In this document: one piece after another, positions 25,871-39,400 of the stretch
Numbering within the stretch: the stretch's first letter is position 1
How the letters are laid out: each line of letters opens with the position of its first letter
The notes under the pieces: generated by a model
What the model was told of the DNA's origin: nothing
The model's database searches: none
The model's input: the letters and a program-made list of their open reading frames with translations, nothing else
NCBI GenBank assembly: GCA_000469685.2
Contig: LS997567.1
Location: 7,953,374-8,017,373, forward strand
Direction of reading: 5' to 3'
Origin: Haemonchus contortus
Taxonomy: Eukaryota > Nematoda > Chromadorea > Rhabditida > Trichostrongylidae
Length of the DNA stretch: 64,000 bases
Program-made: the position numbers and the translations under genes

Positions 25871-27837
25871 AGCCTAATGGAAGTTCGTATTCCTGAGAGA
25901 GCGATTCACGTGAAACCGAGCGATGACGAAAACATCTGCGGAAGAATGCTAATGAAGTAAGGAAGACGGGGACGGGGTTACAGTGATCGATTCGCAGTAA
26001 TATTCAGTACGAACACAGCTACAACGAAGATCTCTTGAAGTGCTGCCTACGGATGTTGACAGTAATGATTCACTATACAAGACGGTCACAGTGCTGCCAA
26101 GCCTTTGTGGCTTCATTTCACCAAAAAGTAGAAGTGTCGTCCATAGACACGAGTAGCCAAACTGGTAATGCAATATCGGAGGTGACTCGGGTGTTGTAGA
26201 AGTCTTTTTTTCTGAGTTTCAGATGCTTCAGGTTCACAAATTAACTGACGAACAGAAAACGATGTCGTTCCCGTCATTGCTTTCGTCTACATCACCATTC
26301 CTGTAAACCTTAACGATCGTTGCGGAAGCAATGAGCTCTATGCTCTTCCCTTTGGATCACGCAATCCCAAATGTGAGGAAAAACACTCCACAATTTAAAA
26401 ATGCCAGAAATATTCACATGAAATGGACACGCATCGATCGATATAAACGATTACGAAAATTCTAAAGCTCCAGAGAAGTATTTTAGGTTCCTTAGAGCAA
26501 CGTGGTAGAGACCAAGGTGGTGATGGCTACTTTCAAGGCTGGTAACAACTCAGAGGAATGTATGTATTTACTCTGCCTGGAAGGCGTGAATCCCTCTATT
26601 ATATTCTGGATAGAGCCCAGCCGGGCGACTTAAACGACACAGATATAGATGGTACGAGAAAAGAAAGGAGGAGGAGTCTGGGATAGGTGTTGCTGCAGCA
26701 AGATGTTGTTATTGGTGCTTGGCGTTATCCCCGACTCTGTTACGACGGCTGCGATTCCTAGCTAGTTGACTTGCCGCTCCACATACTGTCCATGAATACC
26801 GTCAATGGCCCTGAATCTATTGGAAAGACTTTTTTCACATAAAACCGTCCCATCTTGATGGTTATAGAAAACTTGTCAACTAAGGGGTTCAGCTTTGTTA
26901 GGATGAAGGGAGTTTTATGATGAGGGGATGAGAGACTAAGAAATAGGCAGGGAAATAATAAAAGAGAAGAGAACAGGATTGACTGAATACTGAGCGTAAG
27001 TGGAGAGGATTTACACAAAGCTTTGCTAGCAGATTCATGTTAACAGTCGCTACTTGACAGTAAACGACAGTCATCAAAAAATCACTATTGAGCTCACGGA
27101 GCAGTATCATCTCACATGAGTCACTGGGCCTCTACCTAAGTCGTGCTACACCGGGAAGACGTCCAACGTCGTCATTTTCCAACTTCTTGGATAGCTAAGT
27201 ACCTGCGGACAGTTTTCTTATGGCTTGATTGCTTTACATAACCCATTGAGGTCAATGCCGAAGTTTTTCTAGAAGTGAAGCCGTCCACACAGCCTATAGC
27301 GGAACCAGATGAAAGCAAATCTTGCCCCGACGAGAATACTGGAAGGGTGTGTTTAAGTGGGAGACGGTGAGAATTGAATCTGACGGATTACAAACCCTCA
27401 AAAAAACTGATCAGCGTAAAATTCCTGTGGTTGGGCAATTAGGGTGGCGGCATTCCTACAGCAACTCTTACAGTAAGTACCACTGGTCTCCCGACAATTA
27501 CCGTAATCTTCTACTGAAAATTCGAATTTTGCTCTTCGAAGCGCGCGCTTGAATGCGATCTGACGCGGCATGCCGTTTGGGTAGGATAACCCACACCTGG
27601 GTAATTATAACGCCTACTCATGCATTGTTTTGTGTTGATAGAAGAAGAGATTTTGTGAGAATGGACATGAACCCAAAAGCAAACTCGATCAGCATTGCTT
27701 TAGTCATTCTAAATTTCTAGAAGAGGTTGAAAAACCTGCGTGTAACACTGACACCTGGTTAGGGCCCTGTGTTGGAAATCATGTTATCGTTTACTGGTTG
27801 AGCAGACAATTAGATGTTGTTCTCCATCATTGCACAA
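25871..27837. other. No gene recognised
   Basis: Short frames on both strands with no motif. A tRNA-like fragment near 26505-26570 is too diverged to call. Confidence 0.5.
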
Positions 27838-27841
27838 AGAT

Positions 27842-27888
<47 letters not shown>

Positions 27889-27891
27889 TTC
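27838..27891 (+). repeat. TTTA microsatellite
   Basis: About 13 uninterrupted TTTA units. An ORF crossing it is a by-product of the repeat. Confidence 0.95.
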
Positions 27892-28211
27892 AAGTACACC
27901 TCAAGGGTGTTCCCATTAATCACACAAAAAAGGAGTTAGAAATTGAAAATATTTGGGCGTTTGTTCAAAGTGTCGCAGAGTTTTCACATAATTCAGAAAT
28001 ACTAAAGGATTCGAAATTTTCCCAACACTACTGAGTTACCCCCTGAAGCCAGAATAATTTGAAAATAGTCAAATGTCACTGTTATCAAGGATTCTTTTTT
28101 TTTCTCTCGTAAAGCTCGATCTCCTTTCAAATTTTTGGCTCAGTCCGAGTGTTTCCCCATTTCTGTCCAGGTTGTGATTTGAAAGTGGAACTGAACATAC
28201 GTGAAATTCAA

Positions 28212-28715
28212 GTTAGAGGCAGAGTTTACGATAATCCTGAGGTACCCCTTTCAAGTGAAAAGTGGAAGTACTCGGCTATAAATTGTGAATCGGTGGCGAA
28301 GAAGATTCGCCGATTTTGTGAAAAATAAGGTTCTTCGAAAGTCATAAAAGTAGAGTTTGTACTAGAATATCATGCGGAAACAATTTCAAAAGGGTATTTG
28401 GACGAGATTTCGGTTGTTGCAATTGTGTAAAAAGCTGACATTATCAAGCAAAAAAACGTCTAAAATTCCCTTCTACCGTCACCAAGGGTCACAACTGATT
28501 GCTTGAAGTTCAAATATGAGTGTCCTTTGTGAATGGTGCAGGCTCTACACTGCCGTTGAAACTCGTCCGCGCAAGAAACAGGACAGTCTTTGATTCTGTA
28601 TAAAGCGCTAAGTCATTTCCGACCTGACAGCGCACAACATGGTGTACGAAGGGCCCAGAAACTTATCCTATTTTGATACCTCAAAAGCTATTTTCGTCGC
28701 GAACTGTGTCTTTAA
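28212..28715. mobile_element. MITE, TTAAAGGCAC family
   Basis: Starts TTAGAGGCAGAGTTTACGAT and ends CGCGAACTGTGTCTTTAA. The interior resembles 35029-35542, including the GGTACCCCTTT block after the left end. Confidence 0.75.
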
Positions 28716-28800
28716 TCCAGCTGGTTTCTCAAGTGCCAGTCAACGGACCTCAGGAAGTCAGCAATCATGGTGACCTAAACAAAACTGAACCAGGTGTGGT

Positions 28801-29039
28801 GCAGTAGGAACGAAATTGTCGCGCCGCGGCGAGAGGGATGGCGCGCGCGAAGGAATGTAGCAGAATGCAGCAGCAGGTAAGAAATACATTAACAAAGGAA
28901 CTAATAGTAGAATCATGCCTGAAATAAGGATCGCATATCGATTGAGCTGTATGAAGAATGCTAGAGCTGTAGCAACAGCGAAGCGGAGTCCGCGACAGCC
29001 GCGCGCGGCGAATCGATGACGCAAAACCGTTCCTACTGC
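28801..29039 (-). mobile_element. MITE, GCAGTAGGAACG family, intact ends
   Basis: GCAGTAGGAACG at the left and CGTTCCTACTGC at the right, a perfect 12-bp inverted pair enclosing about 215 bp. The best-preserved copy. Confidence 0.82.
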
Positions 29040-29889
29040 CCGACTCCCAACTGGACCTACTGAATAGTCCGAATAAAGGCGCCTGCTGTGGTTATTGCTC
29101 GAAATCCAACTTCGTTTACAATTGCTTTTACAATTAATTACATTTCTGTTATCTGCATAGAATGTTTACAAAGTTACAGTAGAGTTACGAGTAAGCAATC
29201 AGCAAGTATAGCAAGACGGAAGATTTTATCGTCAAATTGGCAATGAAACCTAATTAAAAACAAAGGCAAAACACGTTATTGCTCAGCCATGCATCGTAAC
29301 CGAAAAAAGAAGAGATCGAGAAGCATTGGGAAGCTGTTGAAAGCGATTTTTTGAAGATTACTCGTTTTAAGCGATAAGTAAAACCCGTTAGCAGACAAAC
29401 GACATGAATAAATGGTTAAGCTAATTTCGTACTATACAAATATGCTTTCCGTATTACTATTCTGAGCTCGAATGACTCGAAAAACATCCGATTCATACGA
29501 ATGCTAATCGGTGTAATGGAAGGCAATAATGAAGCATAGCTTCTTGCCACAGTGATTCAAATGACCATTTATGCAAAATGAAACCGGACATTTAGAGTAT
29601 TTCTGGCCGAACAAAAGTTCCCAATATATGAAACATTAAGTATGCGCCGTGCTTCCAACTCCCATTAGGAAATTGCATTAATAAAAGGCTTGGTTTGTAG
29701 AAAAACTTGAAATCAGATGCTAGATCGATTGCGGCAGAAGAAGCTGATTCTCATTTAGACTAACAATGTCCAGCACGGTAATTCTGTGGAATCTGGACAT
29801 ACAGACAGGTGCTTCACATAATTAAATTTGTTACAGCGGTCTGCTCTATCTAGACGACATCCCCAATAAACCATCGTCATAGACCTACC

Positions 29890-30262
29890 ACCAACTCTTA
29901 ATGAAATGATGGGATTTATGGTGCAGATTAGAGCAAAAATGGCAAAAAAAAACCACGGAAACTGGTGGATTTTAGGAAATATAAGGCTTTGACAAAGTAG
30001 TAGGGAAGGGGATTTGTGGGTTCAGCTTCTGTAGTCGTCTGGGTCTCTCCTATATAAGCGTACTATTCGTCAGCGTCTTAACGCTTCATTGTGAATGGTA
30101 TAGCCCTAACTATACCGTCATAACACGGCCATGCTGGGTGTGTAGGTCAGCCGAAGAGGTCGCGGAGCCCTTATAATGAGAGGTTGTTTTTCGACCCGAC
30201 AATGTCCCACTATCTATTCTCGGGGTCCACAGATTCACCGTGAAGGAAATCTCAGAAATCAT
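29890..30262 (+). mobile_element. Degenerate MITE, TTAAAGGCAC family
   Basis: Contains TTAACGCTTCATTGTGAATGG and TCGACCCGACAATGTCCCAC, shared with 35545-35935 and 2890-3305. The termini are decayed. Confidence 0.55.
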
Positions 30263-30795
30263 TTTCATTCCAAATTTGCCTACTAGCGGATAGAGGAATA
30301 AAACAACGATAGCCCAGCAATACGTACTCAGGGACAAGATTGAAAATTTCGGAGGGTTTTTACGACAGTTGTCACGAGAAGCTATTTGGTATATTATGGC
30401 TCTCAAAGCAAGGATGTCATGTGGTAACCCCAACCTATAGCGCTCCGCCGGTTTTTAGCACTATTCTGAACCCACCCGCCAACCCTTTCTCGATGGCAGA
30501 CCAATTGAACAGTGTTTAACAGTGAAATTTTACATGCCAATCTAGCCGACAAGGGCTGAAAACTCATGTGAGTGGCGCTATGAACAGTGCGTCATCTGAG
30601 AGGCGAACGAATGACGTCAATGGCAAAGTTATAGTAATTTAAAAATTATTGTTCCGCCCTACCTATATACTGCTGTTCTATCTAATTAATACAGAAGTCT
30701 TGTCTGGCTTCGAAGCATGCGTCGAAACGCGTAATTTTACAGTTGAGCACAAACCAGTAGCATATTTATTTAGTACAGACTTAGCTATTCATGTA

Positions 30796-31596
30796 TTAGG
30801 TTGGTGCATAATTACTGCGGATTTTTTCAACGAATTTTATCTAACGAAGCGATAAAAATACTGAACAGAAACATGTTCAAATAATTACTCCGATATTTAT
30901 CCACCCGCCTAGGCCAACCAAGCCTTCCATCCCTCCGGGGTCGGCTAATTGGTACCAGACTTGTCGGGAGGATGAAAGCACTGGCTTGTACATCGGCTGG
31001 CCACAGCAAGTCATTGTATAAGCCACATACGCACTTATGACGCCACTACGATTCTGAATGGAAGTCGAGTGCGGGGGCGCATCCCTCAGACGGGATTGGT
31101 CAACGCCAAAAACTTTATCCTTTATCCTTTATTGTTTATCCACCATCTATGTCAAGCACTACTTCCCATTGGCTCGACAGTCGAATTCCAAAAGATTCTT
31201 GGGGACGATCCACGCCCGACATCGACCATCAAGTTATCCAAATCGACGTAAGTTCTATTCCCTAGCCATTTTTTCAGCGAACGGTTGACGAGATAATCCA
31301 TAGAAGTTTCTGCTGATAAATATGGCAGATCTAAGAGCAGATCCCATTTCTTGGTTGGCTTTGGCCGATTGTTTCATCGCCGAAAAGTTACTGAGGTGAG
31401 ATCGAGGAATGGCTCTGCCACCTTCCAACCTTTCTTGAAGTAGTAGAGCCTAATTTCGCAAATATGCGGATGGTTTTCTAATTATATTTTTGTAAAGGAA
31501 ATCAAGCAGATCATTTCTTTGAAAAAAAAACCTATTCAATTTCTATCGAGAGAAAAAAGCAGCGAAAAAATACGCAGTAATTATGCATCAACCTAA
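30796..31596 (-). mobile_element. Internally deleted mariner-like element, interrupted by a SINE-like insertion
   Basis: Ends TTAGGTTGGTGCATAATTAC and ATTATGCATCAACCTAA, flanked by TA. Without the 239-bp insertion it is about 562 bp, close to the 584-bp copy at 4955, and aligns to it in reverse. It carries only the same N- and C-terminal remnants. Confidence 0.82.
30906..31134 (+). mobile_element. SINE-like element, 5' truncated, with 10-bp target duplication
   Basis: Flanked by TTTATCCACC at 30896-30905 and 31135-31144. Body from CGCCTAGGCCAACCAAGCCT to a TTTATCCTTTATCCTTT-like tail. It inserted into the mariner-like element around it. Confidence 0.82.
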
Positions 31597-31599
31597 TAT

Positions 31600-32855
31600 G
31601 TAGTTTGCCTGCTAACGGGTTTTACTTATCGTTTGAAACGAGTAATATTCAAAAAAGGTAGCTTTCAACAGCTTCCCTGATAGCCAATTACCTGAGCTAA
31701 GGAAGTGGGAATTGAAAACTCCGTATCACGGTTGGTCGTGGTCCATGAACAATTGGAGTTATGTACATAATGTAGTAAAGAACCAAGGACCAAGGAAGTC
31801 GTGCTTGATTTGATGGGGGTAAAGAAGTTGTAAGCCTGGAATTAGCGCTGAACAATGCAGTACTACCCTAAGAAGAAGTTCGAAGAGCGTGAGAAGGAAA
31901 TAGCGCTACACAAAGATGACTGCCCTTCTATCGACTTCTGCATCGTCCATCAACTTTGGTCCTCGAGGGTTTGGAGCAATCTTAGGTGAGAAAATATGTG
32001 GAATACATATGTCATCGTGTATTTCTTCAAGCACAGGTCGAAGCTCGGAAATTCGGTGGAAGCGGTGTGAGATTTATGACAGTATTCTGCAAAGGATCTA
32101 TAGAGGGTGAGGAAAAATTATGGAATCATTGCGTGGGAGCGTAATGCTCGACTGCAGGGGGTCATGACGTTTTTATTTTTAATTTTTGTCTGATTCACTC
32201 GGAACATTTGATTCGAATGTCACAAAAACTTGGCTTTTGTCCTGAATGACGAACTCATCGCTCCTTTGCAAATCTATGAAGTATTAGCCCATCGAAGTAT
32301 TCAGTGCGATCAGCATCTCTTGTTGTTGGAACTTGACAAGAAGTGTACTATCGGCTACTACCGCATGGCTCACGGAACAGGGAAATCAATCTCATCGACA
32401 TCACTTTACGAGGCCTACTTCTGTGACCACCAAAGCAAAAAATGGGCGATCCTCCTCGCTTGTATCGAGTTCGTTACGAAAATCACTGATACCAACGAAA
32501 AATTAAGCTTAAATCTCTTATTTGAACTGCTAAGGGAATCCATTTTAGACTGAGCTCAGCCTCACTTCAGCAACAAAAAATTATGATACCAACAGGAAGG
32601 TGCCCCTTGCCATGAGGCGTAGATTGCCCCTGGGTGATGAAACCAGAGGTTTTCACGCCTCATACCTTTTGATGAATGGCCTAGGAGTTTGTGAAACCTT
32701 ACTGCGCTAGATTTCTCGGTAAGGGAGTGTTCTAAACTCCATGACCTGAGCAAAGCCTCCTAGTGACCTCGATCCCTAGAAAACAGCTCAGCAGAAAGCT
32801 TGGTTCTAGTTGGACACCAACTACCTGCTCGCCATCGTTGACGTGTTTCCCGGGC
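31600..32855. other. No gene recognised; unassigned 107-aa frame
   Basis: The plus-strand frame 32230-32553 (MAFVLNDELIAPLQIYEVLA onward) is the longest here. I recognise no domain. It lies tail to tail with LACTB2 and could be an exon of an unseen gene or chance. Confidence 0.4.
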
Positions 32856-32923
32856 AGGACTCTGTACCTGAATTCCCACAACACGCGTTATCGCGTGTCG
32901 TGGTAATTTGGGTACAGAGTCTT
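32856..32923. repeat. 32-bp-arm hairpin with 4-nt loop, downstream of LACTB2
   Basis: AGGACTCTGTACCTGAATTC through CACGCG pairs with CGCGTGTCGTGG through GTACAGAGTCTT with four or five mismatches. It lies about 450 nt beyond the LACTB2 stop and 65 nt beyond the AATAAA at 32986-32991, so past the likely 3' end. Confidence 0.7.
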
Positions 32924-32985
32924 CCAATAGTCTTTTTTTACAACAGAATGAGGCCAATTACAACTATTCGTTCTTTGTTGTATGC

Positions 32986-32991
32986 TTTATT
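32986..32991 (-). terminator. Possible polyadenylation signal for LACTB2
   Basis: An AATAAA hexamer on the minus strand about 380 nt after the LACTB2 stop. It is the only canonical signal I noticed in the expected direction, and chance occurrence in AT-rich DNA is likely. Confidence 0.3.
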
Positions 32992-33372
32992 CATGTACTT
33001 AGCATATACTGTAAGCTTGTCGAAGGTGATAGGGCACCGATAAATTACATAAACGATTCCAGAAACGACAGGAAATAGAAGTCTATAAAAGCAAATTTGA
33101 ATTCCTTAAAACGTGACAAAATATTGAACAGGCAAATTTCTCATATGTGACAAATAGTGGAGGTTAAGAGATGAACTCGCATTTCAGTTAGCAAAAACTA
33201 GTAACGAGAACTTTTCGGAATTCCCGAAAGCTAACTATTAAGACATATAAGACATAGCTTTTCATAAACACATGTTATCACGTACTCCATCGTTAGAATC
33301 ACTTATTATAAGACGTCAGCACAGTAAAACAGCTTACGCAGTAAAGAGTATATTACATTGTAAAGAACTTGA

Positions 33373-33492
33373 TTAGCTGACCATTCGATACATGCCAGAA
33401 GTTCCCACCTCAACACGTCCATCTTTGATCAGTTTATTCAAATGGAGCTTGACGTTATTGAGAGCTGCCAGGCGGACAGATAGCGGAGCATC
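33373..33492 (-). CDS. LACTB2: LACTB2 last coding exon and stop
   Basis: The acceptor is TGTTTAG. Reads [20 protein letters not shown] and on to a TAA stop at 33375-33373. The family C-terminus has a comparable LLLHLKKLEKEGKI helix. The intron before it is 2.6 kb and holds three MITE copies. Confidence 0.88.
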   Translation of the reverse strand, partial: DAPLSVRLAALNNVKLHLNKLIKDGRVEVGTSGMYRMVS

Positions 33493-36400
33493 CTAAACAG
33501 TAAGACAAAAGTTAGGTAGCTTGTAAAGTTATTTCCAACAAGTTTCACCAGGTAGACAAGGGTTAGGCGAATACTTTGCGGGTCTGGTACCACTACTACA
33601 ACAGTAACATAAAAAAAGCTCTCCAACAGAAAATAAAGTCAATAGTTCCAGCTTCATAAGTGAGAAGGAATCCTTCCGCGTTTTTTCGATATAGTGATAA
33701 GAAATTCTGCATTGAAACCAAGGGGGTCGCAATAACTTTGTCAGTCATCAATACGATTCAGAACTTTGATAGCAAACTTCTTTTTTTTTGAATTATTCGA
33801 GAAAGCTGTAGAAGTGTCATTTTCTGCAAAATCTCATTCCACATAGGGACGTGATTTTGCAAATGATTGAAAGGAGAGAATCAGTTAGCATACTGGAACG
33901 AGGCGTCAGACTGAAACGAGGCGGGTTGTGCGATTTCAAAAAATTCTCGTCACTTTGATATCAAGTCGACTGAATGTTAAAGTTAAAGGCAGAGTTCACG
34001 ATGAAAATGGTTTCTGAGATTTCCCCCACACGGCGAATTTGAGGCCCCCGCGTACACCATATCTGGCACTACTAGGCCGGAAAACGGCCTAGTTAAGGAG
34101 TTAAAAGGCTCTAATATTGGCCAGTGTGTATCCTCGGACGAGTCTCACCGGCATTATAGAGGCTGCACCGACCACAAGGGAACCCATTAGAAAGTTCAAA
34201 CAACCTGTCATGAGCCATAGCAGTGAAAGACAGCTCTGTACAGTTCTGGCTTGATGTAGTCAGCTCTTCGTGCAATTAATTGCAACAACTGAAATCTCGT
34301 CCGAATACCCCTTCCATGTTATTTCCATCATGGCAATCGCGTCCAAACTCGATTATGCCTACTTTTGAGTAGCCATGTTTTTCTCGGAATCGGCGAATTC
34401 TCTCGCTTTCTCCACTACCGATGAACTATTCCCAATCTATACTTCCGCTCTTCGAATAAGAATGGGTACCTGAAAATTATCGTGAACTGTGCCTTTAAGG
34501 CCAAGAAAGTATCGTCATAAAAATAAGTGTTCTGTAAAGCCAAAGTAAGTAGACTTCCGTTTCGTGAGTCTACTCAGAACAGAAATGAAGCTTGTTCTAA
34601 AGTAGCTTCCAACAAACAGATGTTCTCAAGGGTACCACATGACCAATAGCTTGAATTTTTTGGAAAACGCTCCAAAAGTACGCAACTTGCAAACGACCCG
34701 GTATAGCGAACTCCCCGTATTGAAAGTGGTCTATACGTGGGTATGAAAAAGTAAAAAAACAGATTTAGCAGAAAATCGATACCAGGACCTTGCATTTGTG
34801 GATCAACAGCCAACTGTACCCCCCTGACATGGTCAATTTCTTATTCAGACAGGGTTACAGGGCGATGATATGCAAAACTAAGTATGGAAGCATATTCACA
34901 GGTTATTTACAGAACGGCATAGTATCAGATCTGAAAACCAAATTTCAAATTAATTTGAAAACGCTTGTAATCATTGACGTACGTTTTGATCTAAGGGACA
35001 CTTGACAATAATTATGAGACATCTAGCTCGAAGGCACAGTTCACGATAATTTCGAGGTACCCCTTTTTAATCGATAAGTGGAAGTATAAGTTGGAAATAG
35101 TTCACCGATAGTGAGGAAAGCGAGAAAATTCGCCGATTTCGAGAAAAATAATGCGCCTTAGTAGTAGGGAAAATCTAGGTTGGACGAGTTCACCATAACG
35201 GAAATAACATGGAGGAGATATTTGGACGAGATTTCAGTTATTGCAATTTCATAAAGAACTGACTATATCATGCCAAAACTGTCAAGATTTGCCCCTCACT
35301 GTCGTTATGGGTCATGACAAGTTGTTTGAATTTCCTACGTGGGTTCCATTGTGATCGGTGCCGCCTCTACAGCTCCGCCGGTGGAGCTCGTCCGCGCATT
35401 CACACGGATCAATCTTTGAGCCTTCCTAACGCCCTGACTAAGACGTTTTCCGACCTGATAGCGCCAGATATGGTATGTGAGAGGGCTTCAAATTCAAGTT
35501 GAATCTCAGAAATCATTTTCATCGTGAACTGTGCCTTCAATTGAAATAATAGAAGCTATATTGCAGAATAGTGTAACGGTGGCGAAAAAAAAGTCGGTGG
35601 ATGTTAAGAAATATAAGACTTCAAAATGTAAGGAAGGGGTGTAAGGGATTGGATCTGTAATCGTCTGATTTTCTCTCTCATATGCATACTATTCGTCAGC
35701 ATCTTAACGCTTCATTGTGAATGGTACAGCCTTAACAGAATCGTCATAACACGTCCTTTTCTGGGTGTGTACGCCAGCTAACAATAAGCCGGTTTTAGGG
35801 CTCTTATTACGCTATATCTGGGCCATTTCTCGACCCGACAGCGTCCCACGAGCTATTCTCGAAGGTTACAGGTATATCTTATGGTTAGAAAGAAATTTCA
35901 AAAAGCATATCAATTGGGAATCATGTCTTTATACAGCTTTTATGACCTAGAACCCTTTAAATGAGTGCTGCATTCGATAGGCAGAAAGGAGATTTTCACA
36001 AATAGATTTCTTCTCATTGACAATGACTTCAGACAAAAAAATCAATAATATACCGCGTATACGATGACAGTGATATCCATGCTGGTTGCCTCCCCCAATG
36101 TGACCAACGCCTTCACAATTTCATTTTCCCGTTTCATTCGATGTTGCACATATTCGTTCACTTTTTCGTCACATTTCTCCACAACCGGTCCATGACCTTA
36201 AAATCGAAAATCGTTGAAGGCTTTTTTATAACAATGGTGGTAACTTGACTATGACAGCTCGAAGTTTTGTAGTCAGAGATCACTTTTCAAAAGTTCTCAT
36301 TTGATTCACATAAACGCGAAGCACTTGATTAATTTGTACAAAACAACAAAACTTGTTCTTACTGATTTGATTTCATATTTCCTCCGCCTCTGAATTATAA

Positions 36401-39400
36401 ACTTTTTGATGGGACTTTGTAATTCATATTAGAATTTTTCTCCGAACAAGTTTGCTACCAACCACTTCCACATTCCCCCGTACTGAGTCATAGTCAACTC
36501 TCCTCCTCGCCACTTCCCTCGCCTCCCCTCTTCTCCCCTCCCCATCAGAGCAGGCGTACGATGTATGGATGTACATGGCACAATTTAAAGGCACAGTTCA
36601 CGATAATTTTGAGGTACCCCTTCTTATTCGAAAAGCGGAAGTATGGATCGGGAATAGTTCATCGTTAGTGAAGGAAGTGAGAGAGTTCGCCGATTTTGAG
36701 AAAAACATGGCTACTCAAAAGTAGGAAAAATAGAGGTAGGACGAGATTGCCATAACGGAAGTAACGTGGAAGGGGTATTTGGACGAAATTTCAGTCATTG
36801 CAATTGGACAAAGAGCTGACTACATCAAGCCAGAGCTGCACAGAACTGTCTTTCACTGTCACTACGGCTCACGAAAAGTTGTTTGAACTCCCTACATGGG
36901 TTCCCTTATGATCGGTGCAGCTCTAAAATGCCGGTGAAACTCGTCTGAGGATACGCACGGGCCAATCTTTGAGCCTTTATAACTCCCTAACTAGGTCGTA
37001 TTCCGACCTAATAATGCCAGATATGGTATACTCGGTGGCCTCAAATTCATCCTGTGCAGGAATCTCAAAAAGCCTTTTTATCGTGAACTGTGCCTTTAAA
37101 TAGCGATACAAATTCGAACTCAATGGCAGCAATAAAAATCCGAAGCAAAAAGCAGCAATATACATGCGAAAACCCAAACAAAAGCAACAAAAGCAAGCAA
37201 AGTTTGAGAGAAAAACGCCAAAATTCAAAACCTGGATAAATCCGAGTCGGCTTCAATTTCTTAATTCGTTCCAGGCTATTCATGTAATCGTGAAGATCTT
37301 CAAATACTGTGGTTCCCTCACCAAGAATGCAATCACCACTAAAAGTAGACATATTCAGAAAATTATTATTATTATTAAACATTATTATATTATTATTAAA
37401 TTATTATTAAACTAACCTGAATAATGCGTTTTCTTCACACAACCACAACGACGCGTGATCACATGTATGGCCAGGAGTTTTCACAAATCTATAAATAGGC
37501 GTTTCAGATGGTGTACTTAAGGCTTTCTGTGGGTGGATGAAACTCGAGAAAAGTCCTGCCGAGAGCATTACTTTGCCATCGGATCAGGCTATTGCGAATA
37601 TGGGATTATGGCTTCGAATGAGAGAAAATTGTCGTCTGGCTACGTTCAGACTTTCAGATTAGAGCGTTTTGGCCGACAGATGCTGTCGTTCACTACCTTC
37701 GCTTTCCCCTTCGACTATTTTTTGCTCATTTTAATTTAGCTATATAGGATTCCGCTTAGCTAACCTATCCAGGTAAGAGCCGTTCTCTTCAATGTGACCC
37801 TGAATCTTAAAGCATTCCCCCTCACGAGAGTTCGCAGTAAATTACTTGTATAGGACAATGCGATGAATTTTTCACTACTTCCCTACTTTAATTTCTCGGA
37901 TGTTTTGTTATCAACCATTTTGTAAGCAAATTTATTTCTTCAACCAGTTTTTCCCAAAATGTATGTCTGCTACCCTCAGGGGCACAGTTTATGATCAAAA
38001 TGGTTTCTAAGATTCTCCCAACGATAAACCAGTGACCCCAAGAATAGCACGTATGATATCGTTGGGTCGAAAAACAACCTCGGCAGGGCGTTATAGGGGC
38101 TCCAAGACCGGGTTGGTCGACGTACACACCCAAAAGTAGCCGTGTTATGATGGCCTTGTTACGGATGCACCATTCACAATGAAGCGTTAAGACGTCGACG
38201 AATAGTACGCTTTCATGGGAGACACCCAGACGGTCACAGACACATAGCTTCGTACAACTTCCTTTCGTTCTACAAGCTATCTAGCTTATATCTAGCCTTA
38301 TATTTCTCAAAACCCGCCAATTTTTGCACTATTCTGAGCCATAACTTGTACTATTTCACATAAGCTAGATATGTCTCGATTATCGTGAGCTCTTCCTCCA
38401 ATTGATAACAAGAATCTGAACGATGGACGGTTGCACTGTCTAGAAGGTATGTGGTACTTGGAAAGCTCGACCAGCATGAAACTCGTCCAAAATGGGAGGA
38501 GCACTCTAGACGTATTGTCCATAAACAGGTACGAACCTTAAAGTGGCGCCCTCCACCTTGACCTCATGTCCATCATTTACATAGTGGAATTGAGATGGAT
38601 CTTCAGATGTTCCGCGTTGGATCTTGTAGATGGGAACCTTGAAACATAAGAACGGGATTATGAGACTATATCAAGTTCAACTTAACTTACAATGTAACTG
38701 GTTACTCACCTCATGACCGATGACTTGGTTCAAGACACTCGGGATACCACCAACATGATCATTGTGCCAATGCGTTATGATTATACAATCAATTTCACAT
38801 TGATTTTCCTGAAAGCATTCACAATGGCACTGCAAAAAAAGCCATCAAATCAAAGCAAATTTGGAAAAGGAATTCAAAGAACCTCTGTTCAATGGATCAA
38901 AAATAAAGCCTATTTCTATGGCGTGATCGATCCGTTTCATAAGATGCACCCATGCGTTTGACTAATATTCTATGTCGGAGTGGAGTTTAAAGTGTACTTT
39001 GGCTATACTATGAATTGCTGCACCTTGCGGTATACAGATCAGTACCTTATCTTCGCGGAGAACGCCCGTTGCGCGCATCCGTCGAAAATAGGTCACCCCG
39101 CCCACTTTCCGCGCGGTGCACCCCACTGAGGTCTCGAGATGATATTAACGTACCACCAAGTGTCAGCGAAGCGAATGATTTGCATTTGTCTGTATTATTT
39201 TCTCTCTGAACTGATTACCGTGGACCAAGCGCAGATCGTATGCCCTACTGACAACTGCGACGTCCGTCAAGTATCGCGGGCTGACCCGCCGCGTGCGTCG
39301 TCTGCGACGTAACCTAGTTTCGACGGAGGCGTACAACGAAGCGCAATCTATCTTAATGAATGTAACGAATTGATGTAATGAGTTGACAATGAATTAATGT

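Noticed and set aside
27798..28034. 78-aa frame containing a FIYLFIYLFIYL run
   Set aside because: Translation of the TTTA microsatellite, not a membrane protein.
38713..38961. 82-aa plus-strand frame
   Set aside because: Antisense to LACTB2 exon 3; the minus strand carries the zinc-site motif.
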